A stretch of DNA of 64,000 nucleotides from CAYNJG01 sp965216885. Lineage in GTDB: Bacteria > Planctomycetota > Planctomycetia > Pirellulales > Pirellulaceae. Where the stretch lies: NCBI GenBank assembly GCA_965216885.1, contig OZ244209.1:744001-808000 (forward strand), read 5' to 3'. The notes under the pieces are model-generated. The model was not told where the DNA came from and ran no database searches. It saw nothing but the letters and a program-made list of their open reading frames with translations. Within the stretch, counting starts at the first letter, position 1. Each line of letters begins with the position of its first letter. Positions 46,067-54,758 of the stretch are shown here, one piece after another. A program made the position numbers and the translations under genes.

Positions 46067-47050
46067 GTGATTCGTCTAGCCATTGCCATTTTCGTAGTCA
46101 TGGTTTCCGCCGCACCTTCGTCAGGGCAAGAGTGGGCCAAGAAGCTGTTTACCGACTTCAAGCATGATTTCGGCACGGTCGCGACGGCATCGAAGGTAGA
46201 CCATACATTTGAGATGGTTAATCCGTTTAAAGAGACGATTCACATCGCTTCGGTCCGTGCAAGCTGTGGCTGTTCAACGCCCACGATCACCAAGAACTCG
46301 CTGAAGACCTGGGAAAAGGGCGGCATCAACGTCCGCTACAACACACGAACGTTCACGGGCAAGAAGGGCGCCACGATTACCGTTGTGATTGACCAGCCGT
46401 TCTATGCAGAAGTTCAATTGCGAGTGGATGGTTACATTCGCACGGATGTGGTTTTCAATCCCGGCGTTGTGAGCTTCGATGCCATCGACCAGGGCGTTCC
46501 CGTCACGAAAGAAGTCAGTGTCAACTACGCCGGACGAGCTGACTGGCAAATCATGGATATCCAAAGTGCGAACACGAACTTTGAGGTCGAACTGAACGAG
46601 CTTCGTCGCAACGCGGGGCGTGTCGACTACAAACTGCTCGTTCGAGCGAAGGAATCGATGCCCGCAGGCTTCTTCAATGACCAGCTTGTCCTTGTCACGA
46701 ATGACCAGCGAGCGACTCAGGTGCCACTTCGTGTCGAGGGCAAAGTCGTTCCTGGACTGACGGTCAGTCCCGCTTCGCTGTTCCTGGGCGTTGTCAAGCC
46801 TGGTGAGCAAGTCAAGAAGACGCTAATCGTACGCGGCAAGCGTCCATTCAAGATTACCAACGTCACGTGTGCCGATGGCGATTGCTTCCAGTTCAAATCG
46901 AACGACGACAGCAAAAAGACGCACATCATTCCCGTCGTGTTCACCGCGTCGGAGCCCGGCAAAATTGCTCAGCAGATCAAGATCGAAACTGACCTTCCCG
47001 GCAAGACGATTGCAGCTTGTGTTGCGACTGCGACCGTCGAAGATCAGTAA
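46067..47050 (+). CDS. Secreted DUF1573 domain protein
   Basis: A 327-residue exported protein starting with MIRLAIAIFVVMVSAAPSSGQ, a Sec signal peptide. The first domain is DUF1573: HDFGTVATASKVDHTFEMVN, then SVRASCGCSTPTIT with the conserved Cys pair of the family. Two more beta-sandwich (Ig/ASH-like) regions follow (about residues 110-200 and 215-325). DUF1573 domains are common in planctomycetes and Bacteroidota and are thought to be adhesive or assembly modules. A pair of short direct and inverted repeats follows the gene. Confidence 0.8.
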   Translation: MIRLAIAIFVVMVSAAPSSGQEWAKKLFTDFKHDFGTVATASKVDHTFEMVNPFKETIHIASVRASCGCSTPTITKNSLKTWEKGGINVRYNTRTFTGKKGATITVVIDQPFYAEVQLRVDGYIRTDVVFNPGVVSFDAIDQGVPVTKEVSVNYAGRADWQIMDIQSANTNFEVELNELRRNAGRVDYKLLVRAKESMPAGFFNDQLVLVTNDQRATQVPLRVEGKVVPGLTVSPASLFLGVVKPGEQVKKTLIVRGKRPFKITNVTCADGDCFQFKSNDDSKKTHIIPVVFTASEPGKIAQQIKIETDLPGKTIAACVATATVEDQ

Positions 47051-47099
47051 TCGGCGATGTAGGTTGGACGCGACAGGCGAGTTTGTCGCTGTCGCGTCG

Positions 47100-47176
47100 G
47101 TTTGTAGTACCGTCAGTTTGTAGTACCGCCTTCAGGCGGCTAAGTCCGGTCGCCGCCTGAAGGCGGTACTACAAAC
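47100..47176. repeat. 25-bp perfect inverted-repeat element with an extra half copy
   Basis: The left arm (47116-47140, GTTTGTAGTACCGCCTTCAG...) and right arm (47152-47176) are perfect inverted copies of 25 bases separated by 11. A direct 13-base half copy, GTTTGTAGTACCG, sits at 47100-47112. The right arm and spacer overlap the 3' end of the 47140 gene. Confidence 0.92.
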
Positions 47177-48495
47177 AACTGCAAGCCGTAATTCTTTGCG
47201 AGCATCAGGTAGTCCTCAAAAGAGACTTCTTCGTCGCCGTTGAAGTCACCGTCTACGACGCCCGATTTGTGCTCTCTCCCAAAGTTCTCGGCCAGCACCA
47301 GGTAGTCATCAAACGAAACCTCGCCATCACGGTCTGCGTCGGTCTGAGCGACGCGTTGAGCCAGGTCGGACGCGAACAGGGAAGTCTGGCGTAGATTCCT
47401 CTTCGTCGGGTGGGCGACATGAGCTATGAAGTCCAGGTCCCCGTCGGCGTCCATGTCGTGGATGAGGGCACTGTAAGCGGATGCGTTGCCCAATGGTTCG
47501 GCCAATTGAAAACCATCGGGCTGGTTCATCAACCAATGAAGTTGCTCGTTGTCTGATACCAACAAGTCGAGATCGCCGTCGTTGTCGATGTCGGCGCCCT
47601 GGAGGTATTCGTTGTACGTGTGGGGACGTTCCATTAGGTCTCGTAGGTCGCCAATCATCGTTGTCGTTACGATGGAATTCTCCATGTCGTACTCGTAGTA
47701 GACGATGACGGGCCCGCGATTGTCGACGATGTCAACGGTATCGTCTCCGTCAATGTTCCCAAAGGGCAGCGGGTTATCCGAGGCCACCGAACTGTCCAGA
47801 GGTCTGAATTCCCCGTCGGGTCCGTCCAACCAGCCGTAGCTTTCGCCCTGGAATGAAGTGACGATCAACTCGTTTTCGGGATCGTCATCAAGGTTGATGG
47901 CTCGAACAACTTCATAACTGTTGCCGGATGTCGAGAGCGAACGCTGTGGCCCAAATGTCCCGGTACCAAGTCGATCAATGTTCTCGAACCAAATGGATCG
48001 CCCTCGGTTCCAGGAGGCTACTCGGTAAGCAGCGACAACATCGATGTCGCCATCGGAGTCCATGTCCTCCAGGCGAAGGCGGGTTACCGAACGGTGTCGA
48101 ATCCAGTTTGGTGAGCTCAAAGAGCCCTTGCCGTCTGTGTTTTCGTACCACGCGACGCCGTTCGTGCCTCCGAGGAGGATATCGCTGTCGCCATCCTGAT
48201 CGATGTCACCGGAATCGACGAACCTCGGGGATGTTTCCGACGGTAGCGGGATGGGCACACCAAACCGGCCTTCGCCGAGGTTCGTGCGATAGTGGAAATC
48301 GCCTTCCTGCTGAATGATCAGCTCCGGTAGAGCATCTCCATCCAGATCGGCCACCGTTCTGACGTCCCAGTATTCGTTCGCCAAAGCCTGACTCGAAAAC
48401 CCGGGGGAAGTGAGCATCTTGCGTTGCTCGACCGTTTCAAACGCGAGTCGTCGATGCCGAATTGCCGATTCTGATTGGCGTCCTGTCCTGCTCAT
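47140..48495 (-). CDS. Secreted FG-GAP/VCBS-type protein with a dockerin-like end
   Basis: A 451-residue extracellular protein with the planctomycete N-terminal motif (RRLAFETVEQRKML). The middle has integrin-like FG-GAP/VCBS repeats with calcium-type loops: DLDGDALPELII, DIDQDGDSDILLGG, DMDSDGDIDVVAAY, DIDNDGDLDLLVSD and DMDADGDLDFIAHV. The C-terminal paired EF-hand-like loops (DADRDGEVSFDDY, DFNGDEEVSFEDY) are dockerin-like. Its ATG overlaps the stop of the 48492 gene as ATGA. The last dozen residues (VVPPSGGDRT) come from an inverted-repeat element. Confidence 0.82.
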   Translation of the reverse strand: MSRTGRQSESAIRHRRLAFETVEQRKMLTSPGFSSQALANEYWDVRTVADLDGDALPELIIQQEGDFHYRTNLGEGRFGVPIPLPSETSPRFVDSGDIDQDGDSDILLGGTNGVAWYENTDGKGSLSSPNWIRHRSVTRLRLEDMDSDGDIDVVAAYRVASWNRGRSIWFENIDRLGTGTFGPQRSLSTSGNSYEVVRAINLDDDPENELIVTSFQGESYGWLDGPDGEFRPLDSSVASDNPLPFGNIDGDDTVDIVDNRGPVIVYYEYDMENSIVTTTMIGDLRDLMERPHTYNEYLQGADIDNDGDLDLLVSDNEQLHWLMNQPDGFQLAEPLGNASAYSALIHDMDADGDLDFIAHVAHPTKRNLRQTSLFASDLAQRVAQTDADRDGEVSFDDYLVLAENFGREHKSGVVDGDFNGDEEVSFEDYLMLAKNYGLQLFVVPPSGGDRT

Positions 48496-49814
48496 GACGA
48501 AACCCCTTTGCGTCCAAAGTTGCGTTGCAGGATGATCATGTCGGCTGGTGTCACCACTCCGTTTCCATCATGGTCACCCAGTTGCCGGTCTGTATTCTCA
48601 CGCCCCATGTTCGCGGAGAGGATGAGGTAGTCCTCGAAGTCAACAACGCCATCGCGGTTGGAGTCTCCGATCGGGTTCTCGGTTGCTGACTCCAGGGATT
48701 CGTACGCGTGGATTTCGTAAGTCGGATCGAATGTGTTGCTTGGTCCCTCGGCGAGAATATCCACATCGCCATCGCCATCGATGTCCACGCGATGAAAGAC
48801 GCCTCGCAGCCCGAAGTCCGGGGTAATGACGACCTCGATCGGATCCTGGAATGTTCCGGGGTCTGAAGGTGTGTTGAGAATCGCGCGAGGTGGTCTCCCA
48901 TGGGTTCCGGGGTCCAGCAGATCCGGGAGGCCATCAAGGTTCAGGTCCGCCGAATGGCTGTAGATTCCGTATGGAACCGAGTTTTCTGTGAACTGCTGTC
49001 CTTGCCCCAGATTCTCGATCCAGAATGTGTGTGTAAAGAAAACGTCCCCTCCAGCGTAACCAGCGAGGTCCAGGTCGCCGTCGCCATCCATGTCTTCAAT
49101 CGAAAACCAGCCAAGCCATTTGTTTGGATGTAAGGTGTGTCGGTTTTCGAAGTCGCCGAGGCCGTCGCGGTTTTCAAGCCAGTAGTATGCGCCGTGGTAG
49201 TTCGGGGACGCGAATAGATCCAGATCCCCGTCAGCATCCATGTCGATGACAAGTAGCCCCGAACGCGTCGGAAAGGAGTAATTCGAGTCACCTTCGTAGT
49301 TCGGCACATTGAGCGGGTGCCTTGGCCCAATTCCAACTTCCTCTCCCGTTGTCTCGCGCCACGCGTAGGTCAGGTCGTCGATTATCTCAATCGCATCCAG
49401 ATCGCCATCGGAATCGAGATCTGCGAATTCGGTAAAGGCGTATGTCGAATTTGGCTCGGAGGAAAATGTTGGTTCATCGCCGGCTAGTCGTTCGAACCAC
49501 GCGTACCGTCCGGCAGGGAATTCCCCATACAGGTCGACGTCACCATCGCTGTCCATGTCGACGCCTTGCACGGACGTCAGTGCGGCATCGATCAGTTTGC
49601 GGCTCGCGAAAGTGCCGACTTCGTTAGTGGCTTCGAACTGCCATACTCCGTCCTCGGCCGTCACGAGGATGTCGATATGTTCGTCTCCGTCGATGTCGCC
49701 CGTCCAGGCAATTCTGCCCGGCAGCGGAATCGTATGCTGGATGAAATCCGCGCTGAGCATGCGACGGTGTTCCAGCGGTTCGAAACCGATCTGCAAATGA
49801 CGTTTCCTTGTCAT
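48492..49814 (-). CDS. Secreted FG-GAP/VCBS-type protein with a dockerin-like end
   Basis: A 440-residue extracellular protein. The ATG at 49814 has AGGTGGGAT upstream; a longer frame to 50006 is rejected because it reads through a GC-rich repeat. The N-terminus HLQIGFEPLEHRRMLS is the planctomycete extracellular motif. FG-GAP-like loops repeat through the body (DIDGDEHIDILV, DMDSDGDVDLYG, DLDSDGDLDAIE, DMDADGDLDLFA, DMDGDGDLDLAG and DIDGDGDVDILA). The end carries two dockerin-like loops (DSNRDGVVDFEDY, DHDGNGVVTPADM). It is translationally coupled to the following 47140 gene of the same design; the two probably arose by duplication. Confidence 0.82.
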   Translation of the reverse strand: MTRKRHLQIGFEPLEHRRMLSADFIQHTIPLPGRIAWTGDIDGDEHIDILVTAEDGVWQFEATNEVGTFASRKLIDAALTSVQGVDMDSDGDVDLYGEFPAGRYAWFERLAGDEPTFSSEPNSTYAFTEFADLDSDGDLDAIEIIDDLTYAWRETTGEEVGIGPRHPLNVPNYEGDSNYSFPTRSGLLVIDMDADGDLDLFASPNYHGAYYWLENRDGLGDFENRHTLHPNKWLGWFSIEDMDGDGDLDLAGYAGGDVFFTHTFWIENLGQGQQFTENSVPYGIYSHSADLNLDGLPDLLDPGTHGRPPRAILNTPSDPGTFQDPIEVVITPDFGLRGVFHRVDIDGDGDVDILAEGPSNTFDPTYEIHAYESLESATENPIGDSNRDGVVDFEDYLILSANMGRENTDRQLGDHDGNGVVTPADMIILQRNFGRKGVSS

Positions 49815-49910
49815 ATCCCACCTTTCCGGAGCCTGTTCTGTGAATCCGCCAATGTTTACGCACTGCGACGAAAAATCTGACGGGCTTTTTTCGGAATCGC
49901 GATTGAGCGG

Positions 49911-49960
49911 CGCCCCCGCCCCTGCGGTGAGGGGGGCGGGGGCAGGCGGGGCGGTTGAAT
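49911..49960. repeat. G/C-rich inverted repeat upstream of the FG-GAP genes
   Basis: GCCCCCGCCCC (49912-49922) pairs with GGGGCGGGGGC (49933-49943) around ten bases; further G-runs follow to 49952. The plus strand carries several G-tracts that could form a G-quadruplex. It lies about 100-145 bp before the 49814 start. Confidence 0.75.
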
Positions 49961-50024
49961 AGGAACTCGAGCGGCCAGTTGCTTCCGCCGTGCAGAAGGT
50001 GGTCACTGCAGGTGGTCAGCGCAC

Positions 50025-50056
50025 GAAAAAAAGCCCGTCGCGATGGACGGGCTTTT
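50025..50056 (-). terminator. Rho-independent terminator of the 50085 gene
   Basis: AAAAGCCCGTC (50029-50039), loop, GACGGGCTTTT (50046-50056): an 11-bp stem followed by T-tract on the minus strand, 29 bp after the stop. A near-inverted copy of one arm plus T-tract occurs at 49879-49893. Confidence 0.9.
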
Positions 50057-50084
50057 ATGGTTTGTAGTAGTGCGTGAGGTGCGA

Positions 50085-51074
50085 CTATTGCTCTTCGTTG
50101 AAGATTTCACCACCAGCGATGGTGCACTGTGCTGCGAACACGTTTTCGTTGAGTGTGCTGTACTCGAGCCAGGCCACGTGGCCGTCAAGGTAGACCATTG
50201 CCATTGTTCCACCACCGGCTCCGGCAAATTTGTCGGGAGAGTAGGAGAGTGGAGTTGGTGCTGGACCGCCTTCGATTTGGTATTCGAGAGCTCGGTCCTT
50301 GTTATCCCTTCGCGGGATTGTACCAACAGGACCGCGGGCTATCGAAGCTTCGGATTGACCGATCAATCCACCGCCGAAACCCGCAGCATCCGCGGCGGTA
50401 AAGCCGCTGCCTGCGAAATTCACGTCCACGTTTTTGTCACCGATGGCGAACGTCCGGCTCATTCCATCCTTTACATGAGCGGACGTGATTTGTTCGTTGT
50501 GGACGAACGGACCAACGGTGGTCGAACTGTCGATGAGGCTAATGCGTGATCGATTTTTGTCCCGCCCATTGACGTCGAAGAAGCCGCGGTTGGCGGCGTA
50601 GTGAATGCAGGTCGCTCCGGCTTCTCCGCTGGCGAAGGCACAGTTTGCGGTTGCTTCGCCAACGCCCGGATTTGCGTACATCGGAATGATGGCACGCATG
50701 GCTAGTTGGTTTTTGATGTCATCCACGGGCAGCTTGTCGTTGAAGCTGTCGTAGATGTTGCTCTGTTCCATATAAGGAAGCAGTTCGAAGGCCCAGGAAA
50801 CAGACTGGGCTGGCTGTGGGTACCGGTCCCACGATTTGGGTTGACCACGCACGCCTTCATTCATTTGGCGAAGGGGTGGGAGTGAACCTTGTGCGTCGTT
50901 GTACGTCAGGATCGCCAACCCGATATTCTTCAGGTTGTTCGAGTTTTGCGTACGGCGGCCGGCGTTACGGGCACCCTGCACGGCCGGCAGCAATATGCCC
51001 ACCAGCATGCCAATGATGGCGATCACCACCAGCAGCTCGACAAGGGTGAATCCGCGTTTCTTGCTAGTTAACAT
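50085..51074 (-). CDS. DUF1559 prepilin-like protein
   Basis: A 329-residue DUF1559 protein. The ATG at 51074 has GGAG upstream and yields leader MLTSKKRG, cleaved before FTLVELLVVIAIIGMLVGILLPAVQ (Glu at +5). The soluble C-terminal domain includes GMSRTFAIGDKNV and ends around GGTMAMVYLDGHVAWL; the DG of the usual H-x9-DG signature is kept but the His is absent. Expected to be processed by a prepilin peptidase and placed at the surface or periplasm. It stands alone and has its own terminator. Confidence 0.88.
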   Translation of the reverse strand: MLTSKKRGFTLVELLVVIAIIGMLVGILLPAVQGARNAGRRTQNSNNLKNIGLAILTYNDAQGSLPPLRQMNEGVRGQPKSWDRYPQPAQSVSWAFELLPYMEQSNIYDSFNDKLPVDDIKNQLAMRAIIPMYANPGVGEATANCAFASGEAGATCIHYAANRGFFDVNGRDKNRSRISLIDSSTTVGPFVHNEQITSAHVKDGMSRTFAIGDKNVDVNFAGSGFTAADAAGFGGGLIGQSEASIARGPVGTIPRRDNKDRALEYQIEGGPAPTPLSYSPDKFAGAGGGTMAMVYLDGHVAWLEYSTLNENVFAAQCTIAGGEIFNEEQ

Positions 51075-51542
51075 TACCTGCTCCTTCTCTCCGAGGAGAT
51101 ACACGTGCCCCGCATCTGATTGCTCTGGAGAACTTTATCTGGGGAGAATGGAATCTTCATGATAAAGCTGACGCACAGCTTACCGGCATTGGGTGAAAGC
51201 CCCAAGCTCGGAAGTGAACCCCATAGCAACACATCTTAATGTAAATTGCACGACTTCGTCCAGATTTGTCCGTCTGTTGTGCGAATTCAGATTGCCTTTT
51301 CCCGTTCCCAAGTGGCATTAAGGGCGTGCTCCGCTGCGGTTGCCCCGTGAAACGATTGTCAATTCAGGGTCTTGTGTCCGCAATATGTGGGGGGGCCGCG
51401 ACGTATCGAGGTTTGAATTTCCGGTTACGGCAGCGAATCCACAGCATCCTGCGAAACCGCTGTATAGCCCACTACATTTCTCGACCCGCAGCGATAAAGT
51501 GTTACAGACGGTAACCCTCGTAGATGTAAAGGAACGAAAACG
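51075..51542. other. 468-bp divergent intergenic region
   Basis: It separates the DUF1559 gene (minus) from the di-haem peroxidase gene (plus). Promoters for both are expected. Small ORFs here overlap on several frames and have no Shine-Dalgarno or recognised motif; I see no RNA gene. Confidence 0.6.
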
Positions 51543-52781
51543 ATGCAAGCTACCTTGGGACTGCGGAATTTGGTCCTGACGACCGCAATTTTGATCTCGA
51601 TGATAACTGTTGGCCGAGCTGACAAAGTGAAGGTCGAACTGGGGACGCCCGATTTGACGGCGGGAATTCCCGGCGAAGGCGAACTAACGAACGACCAGAT
51701 CGCCAGTTGGCTCGAGAAGCCCGGAGTTCATGACGAAATTGACCCGGTTCTGCCGCTGGGTCTTTCGGCTGCTCAGGCAAACGTCTTCATTCCAGAAGAC
51801 AATCCGATGACCAAAGCCAAGATCGAACTAGGGCGACAGCTCTACTTTGATACGCGATTGTCATCCGACAACACCATTTCCTGCGCCAGCTGCCATCACC
51901 CTGACGACGGGTTTGGTCGCAAGACGAGATTTGGAATCGGCGTTCGAGACCAGGAAGGCGGCCGCAACTCGCCGGTCAGCTTCAATCGAATCGTTAGTGG
52001 GCCGCAGTTTTGGGATGGTCGAGCGGCAACGTTGGAAGAACAGGCCGTTGGCCCCATCGCGAATCCGATCGAGATGGGCAACACACACGAGAATGCCGTG
52101 GCTACTATCAAAGGCATTGCCGGATACAAGATGCAGTTCGACAAGATCTTTTCCGACGGCGTGACCATCGACAACGTGGGCAGAGCAATCGCCACGTTCG
52201 AGCGAGCGATCGTTTCGATGCCGGCTCCTTACGATTACCTGGAGTATCGCAAGCAGATCGAAGAAGCGTACGACGAAGAAGACATGGAGGAACTGAAGGA
52301 GGAAGATCCGGAGGTTTACGAACGCTACTCAGAAGCGAAATCCGCGACTGAGGGGCTCTCCGAGTCTGCGATCGCCGGTCGTGATCTGTTCTTCAGCGAG
52401 AAGTCAAATTGCACCGCATGTCACGCGGGTGCGAACTTCACGGACGAAAAATACCACAACCTTGGAGTTGGCATGGCTGCGGCCAAGCCCGACGTCGGTC
52501 GCGCTGAAATTTCAAAGGACCCCAAGGACACCGGAGCTTTCAAGACGCCAACGGTGCGAAATGCCGCGTTGACGCCGCCGTATATGCACGACGGAAGTCA
52601 GAAGACTCTGGAGGAAGTCGTCGAGTGGTACGCCAAAGGCGGCCATGCGAATGCTCATCTCAGTGACAAGATGAAAAAGCTGGAGCTCGATGACTCGCAA
52701 AAGGCCTCGCTGGTGGCTTTCATGAAAGAAGCACTGACGAGCGACTTCCCAGAAATCGAAGCAGGTCGACTACCTCAATAG
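51543..52781 (+). CDS. Di-haem cytochrome c peroxidase (CcpA/MauG family)
   Basis: A 412-residue exported di-haem protein. A signal peptide spans about 1-26. Two CxxCH haem sites are at 114-118 (CASCH) and 290-294 (CTACH), in the usual two-domain layout. Family members reduce hydrogen peroxide or, like MauG, modify partner proteins. An acidic, helical insertion (about 240-275, EEAYDEEDMEELKEEDPEVYERY) lies before the second haem and is not typical. AAAGGAAC precedes the ATG and a strong terminator follows, so the gene is probably monocistronic. Confidence 0.9.
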   Translation: MQATLGLRNLVLTTAILISMITVGRADKVKVELGTPDLTAGIPGEGELTNDQIASWLEKPGVHDEIDPVLPLGLSAAQANVFIPEDNPMTKAKIELGRQLYFDTRLSSDNTISCASCHHPDDGFGRKTRFGIGVRDQEGGRNSPVSFNRIVSGPQFWDGRAATLEEQAVGPIANPIEMGNTHENAVATIKGIAGYKMQFDKIFSDGVTIDNVGRAIATFERAIVSMPAPYDYLEYRKQIEEAYDEEDMEELKEEDPEVYERYSEAKSATEGLSESAIAGRDLFFSEKSNCTACHAGANFTDEKYHNLGVGMAAAKPDVGRAEISKDPKDTGAFKTPTVRNAALTPPYMHDGSQKTLEEVVEWYAKGGHANAHLSDKMKKLELDDSQKASLVAFMKEALTSDFPEIEAGRLPQ

Positions 52782-53160
52782 TCGCACGGAATTCGACCAG
52801 CGATGAGCGTCGATCGCGTCATCGCAGAATGCAAAATTCGACGGCCGCCAAAGATTTTTTTGGCGGCCGTTTTTTTATTTGGGTGCCGATGTGGGTTTCC
52901 TGCGCTGCGCAGATTGCCCATCCTTTTGCGTTGAGTTGAAGACTTCGATTACTTCTGCGGCTTGTACGAATGACGCTATTGACGGAGCCTCAGTTCGACT
53001 TATAGTGGCCGAAGTCGTTGAGGAAGTAACGGCTTCCTCGCACACTTGAAAAGACGATTTCGTCTTTGCGAATTGATGCAGCGTTTCGCGTCCGCCGAGT
53101 GTGATTTATTGATGATTATTTGCGAAACGCGATTCCAGGATTACTCCAGGAGGGTGACTA
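52782..53160. other. 379-bp intergenic region with terminator and PEP-CTERM gene promoter
   Basis: It has the terminator at 52841 and the upstream region of the PEP-CTERM gene. A 7-bp inverted repeat GAGGAAG/CTTCCTC (53020-53026 and 53033-53039) lies about 120 bp before the next start. No ORF or RNA gene is recognised. Confidence 0.6.
52841..52877 (+). terminator. Rho-independent terminator of the di-haem peroxidase gene
   Basis: ACGGCCGCCAAA (52841-52852) and TTTGGCGGCCGT (52859-52870) form a perfect 12-bp stem with a 6-base loop, followed by eight T. Confidence 0.95.
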
Positions 53161-53889
53161 ATGACTCTGGACCTCGTACGCGGCTTTTTCGTAGCCGTGA
53201 CCCTATCTCTTCTCACACAATCGGCATTCGCTGATACGATTGTGAATCTAACCTTCACCCAGAACTTGGACTTCGAGCTCTCGGGTAGGGAACTCTCAAC
53301 GATTGATGACGGCAACGCCGCGTCGCCTGGTGATCAAGACACCAGTATCGAATTTCCAATGAACAGCTTCGTGAGTGGCGAACCTGGAATCGCGGACAAC
53401 TTTGGGTCGTTCACTCTTTCCGGTGTGCAACTGGAAGGTTCCGCGGTAATCGTCTCGCCAAACCTCTTGGCCTACCAGACCACCGGTGGAACGTTTGAAC
53501 TCTACGACGAGTCGACCGCAACACTTCTGACCGGAACATTTGATGACGGTTCGTTCTACGCCAGCTATGGTGCCGGAACGGCCGCAACGGGCGGATGGTT
53601 GAATATCAACCTTGGTACTTTCACCGGGCCAGACGGTGCTCCTGATGACAGCCTGTTCAAATTGCTGGATCCAGACTCCGCCGCCATGGCGATCAGCTTC
53701 ACCGAGATCTTCACGGGCGCAGAGCCGGGTGTTTCGGTTGAGGGTGGTGAAGTGCTTGATTTCACCGCGGATGCAACGGCCAACATCGCTGCCGAAGCAA
53801 TCGGCAATACGTTGACGCCAGAGCCGGCTGCCGGCGGAATGGCTGTATTTGCTCTGTTGGGCGTGCTTGGCTTCCGACGTCGTCGCTAA
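53161..53889 (+). CDS. PEP-CTERM exported protein
   Basis: A 242-residue protein with a Sec signal peptide (ending AFA) and a classic PEP-CTERM tail: TPEPAAGGMAVFALLGVLGFRRRR. In between is a beta-rich domain of unknown family (VNLTFTQNLDFELSG, PGQDTSIEF-like segments, GGWLNINLGTFTGPDG). PEP-CTERM proteins are sorted by an exosortase, which is not in this window. AGGAGGGTGACT precedes the ATG. A terminator follows 60 bp after the stop. Confidence 0.85.
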   Translation: MTLDLVRGFFVAVTLSLLTQSAFADTIVNLTFTQNLDFELSGRELSTIDDGNAASPGDQDTSIEFPMNSFVSGEPGIADNFGSFTLSGVQLEGSAVIVSPNLLAYQTTGGTFELYDESTATLLTGTFDDGSFYASYGAGTAATGGWLNINLGTFTGPDGAPDDSLFKLLDPDSAAMAISFTEIFTGAEPGVSVEGGEVLDFTADATANIAAEAIGNTLTPEPAAGGMAVFALLGVLGFRRRR

Positions 53890-53948
53890 GCAGAGTTGAC
53901 GATTTCCGGTAATCTCCCCGGATTCGACCCAGATATTGATTTATAGAG

Positions 53949-53978
53949 TGGCGGAATCGAAATGGTTCCGCCATTTTT
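53949..53978 (+). terminator. Rho-independent terminator of the PEP-CTERM gene
   Basis: TGGCGGAA (53949-53956) and TTCCGCCA (53966-53973) with a 9-base loop, followed by five T. Confidence 0.88.
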
Positions 53979-54136
53979 GTTGCGCCTCAAGGTATCTGCC
54001 GTTCAGGCGCTACTTCATCGACTGACATAGCCGGATTCACGGAATGATCGATTATGATCAAAACATAGTGTTGTTTCCGCCATGCGTTGTTCTGACGCAC
54101 GGCCATATTTTTTGAAATACGGATCCGTTCTTCTTG

Positions 54137-54736
54137 ATGGACGAACTCAGCAAGACTTCTTCGACGCTGCTTCGGCGGGCAAAGGCACAGAACCCCGATG
54201 CCTGGCGGGATCTGGTAGAGATCTACAGTCGACGCATCTATCGATGGTGCCGACGCGCTGGATTGCAGCCCGCGGATGCGGGCAATGTCGTCCAGGAAGT
54301 GCTGAGAAGCGTTGCCAGGAAGTTGGAAGACTTTCGCCATGAGAATGCCACGCACACGTTTCGCGGTTGGCTTCGACGAATTACTACAAACAAAATCAAC
54401 GACCACTTTCGAGTTCAAGGCAAACTACCGGCACGACCACGTGGAGGCACCGACGCGCATCGCCAATTGCTCCATTTTGCCAGCAACGATGATACGGAAC
54501 CCACGTGGGCAACAATGCCCACAGGGCGTGCGACGGGGCCGCGTTTGGATCCCGAAGAGCTGCAACAAGTTCGCTCTCAGTTCTCGGAGCGGGACTGGAA
54601 AATGTTCTGGCGGGTGGTGGTCGATGGTCAGTCGGCGGTCGAAGTGGGCGAAGAATTTGGAGTGACAGCGAACACAGTACGTATCGCGAAAATGAGATTA
54701 TTGCGACGGCTCAGGGAGCACTTTGCATCTCCGTAG
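54137..54736 (+). CDS. ECF-type RNA polymerase sigma factor
   Basis: A 199-residue sigma-70 family regulator. Region 2 is seen in LLRRAKAQNPDAWRDLVEIYSRRIYRWCRR and DAGNVVQEVLRSVARKLEDFR; region 4 helix-turn-helix in QSAVEVGEEFGVTANTVRIAKMRLLRRLREH. Planctomycetes have many such genes next to Ser/Thr kinases. The ATG at 54137 is used; a TTG precedes it by one codon. Its stop is 22 bases before the kinase start. The kinase carries an anti-sigma-like zinc finger, so this is probably its partner. Confidence 0.88.
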   Translation: MDELSKTSSTLLRRAKAQNPDAWRDLVEIYSRRIYRWCRRAGLQPADAGNVVQEVLRSVARKLEDFRHENATHTFRGWLRRITTNKINDHFRVQGKLPARPRGGTDAHRQLLHFASNDDTEPTWATMPTGRATGPRLDPEELQQVRSQFSERDWKMFWRVVVDGQSAVEVGEEFGVTANTVRIAKMRLLRRLREHFASP

Positions 54737-54758
54737 CCGGCCGCCCGAGATCGGTTTT

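Noticed and set aside
45631..46176. 181-codon minus-strand ORF over the 5' end of the DUF1573 gene
   Set aside because: No Shine-Dalgarno or domain, and it runs into a clear signal-peptide gene.
49815..50006. N-terminal extension of the FG-GAP protein
   Set aside because: It reads through a G/C-rich inverted repeat and gives a Pro/Ala string; the ATG at 49814 has a proper ribosome site and starts just before the planctomycete N-terminal motif.
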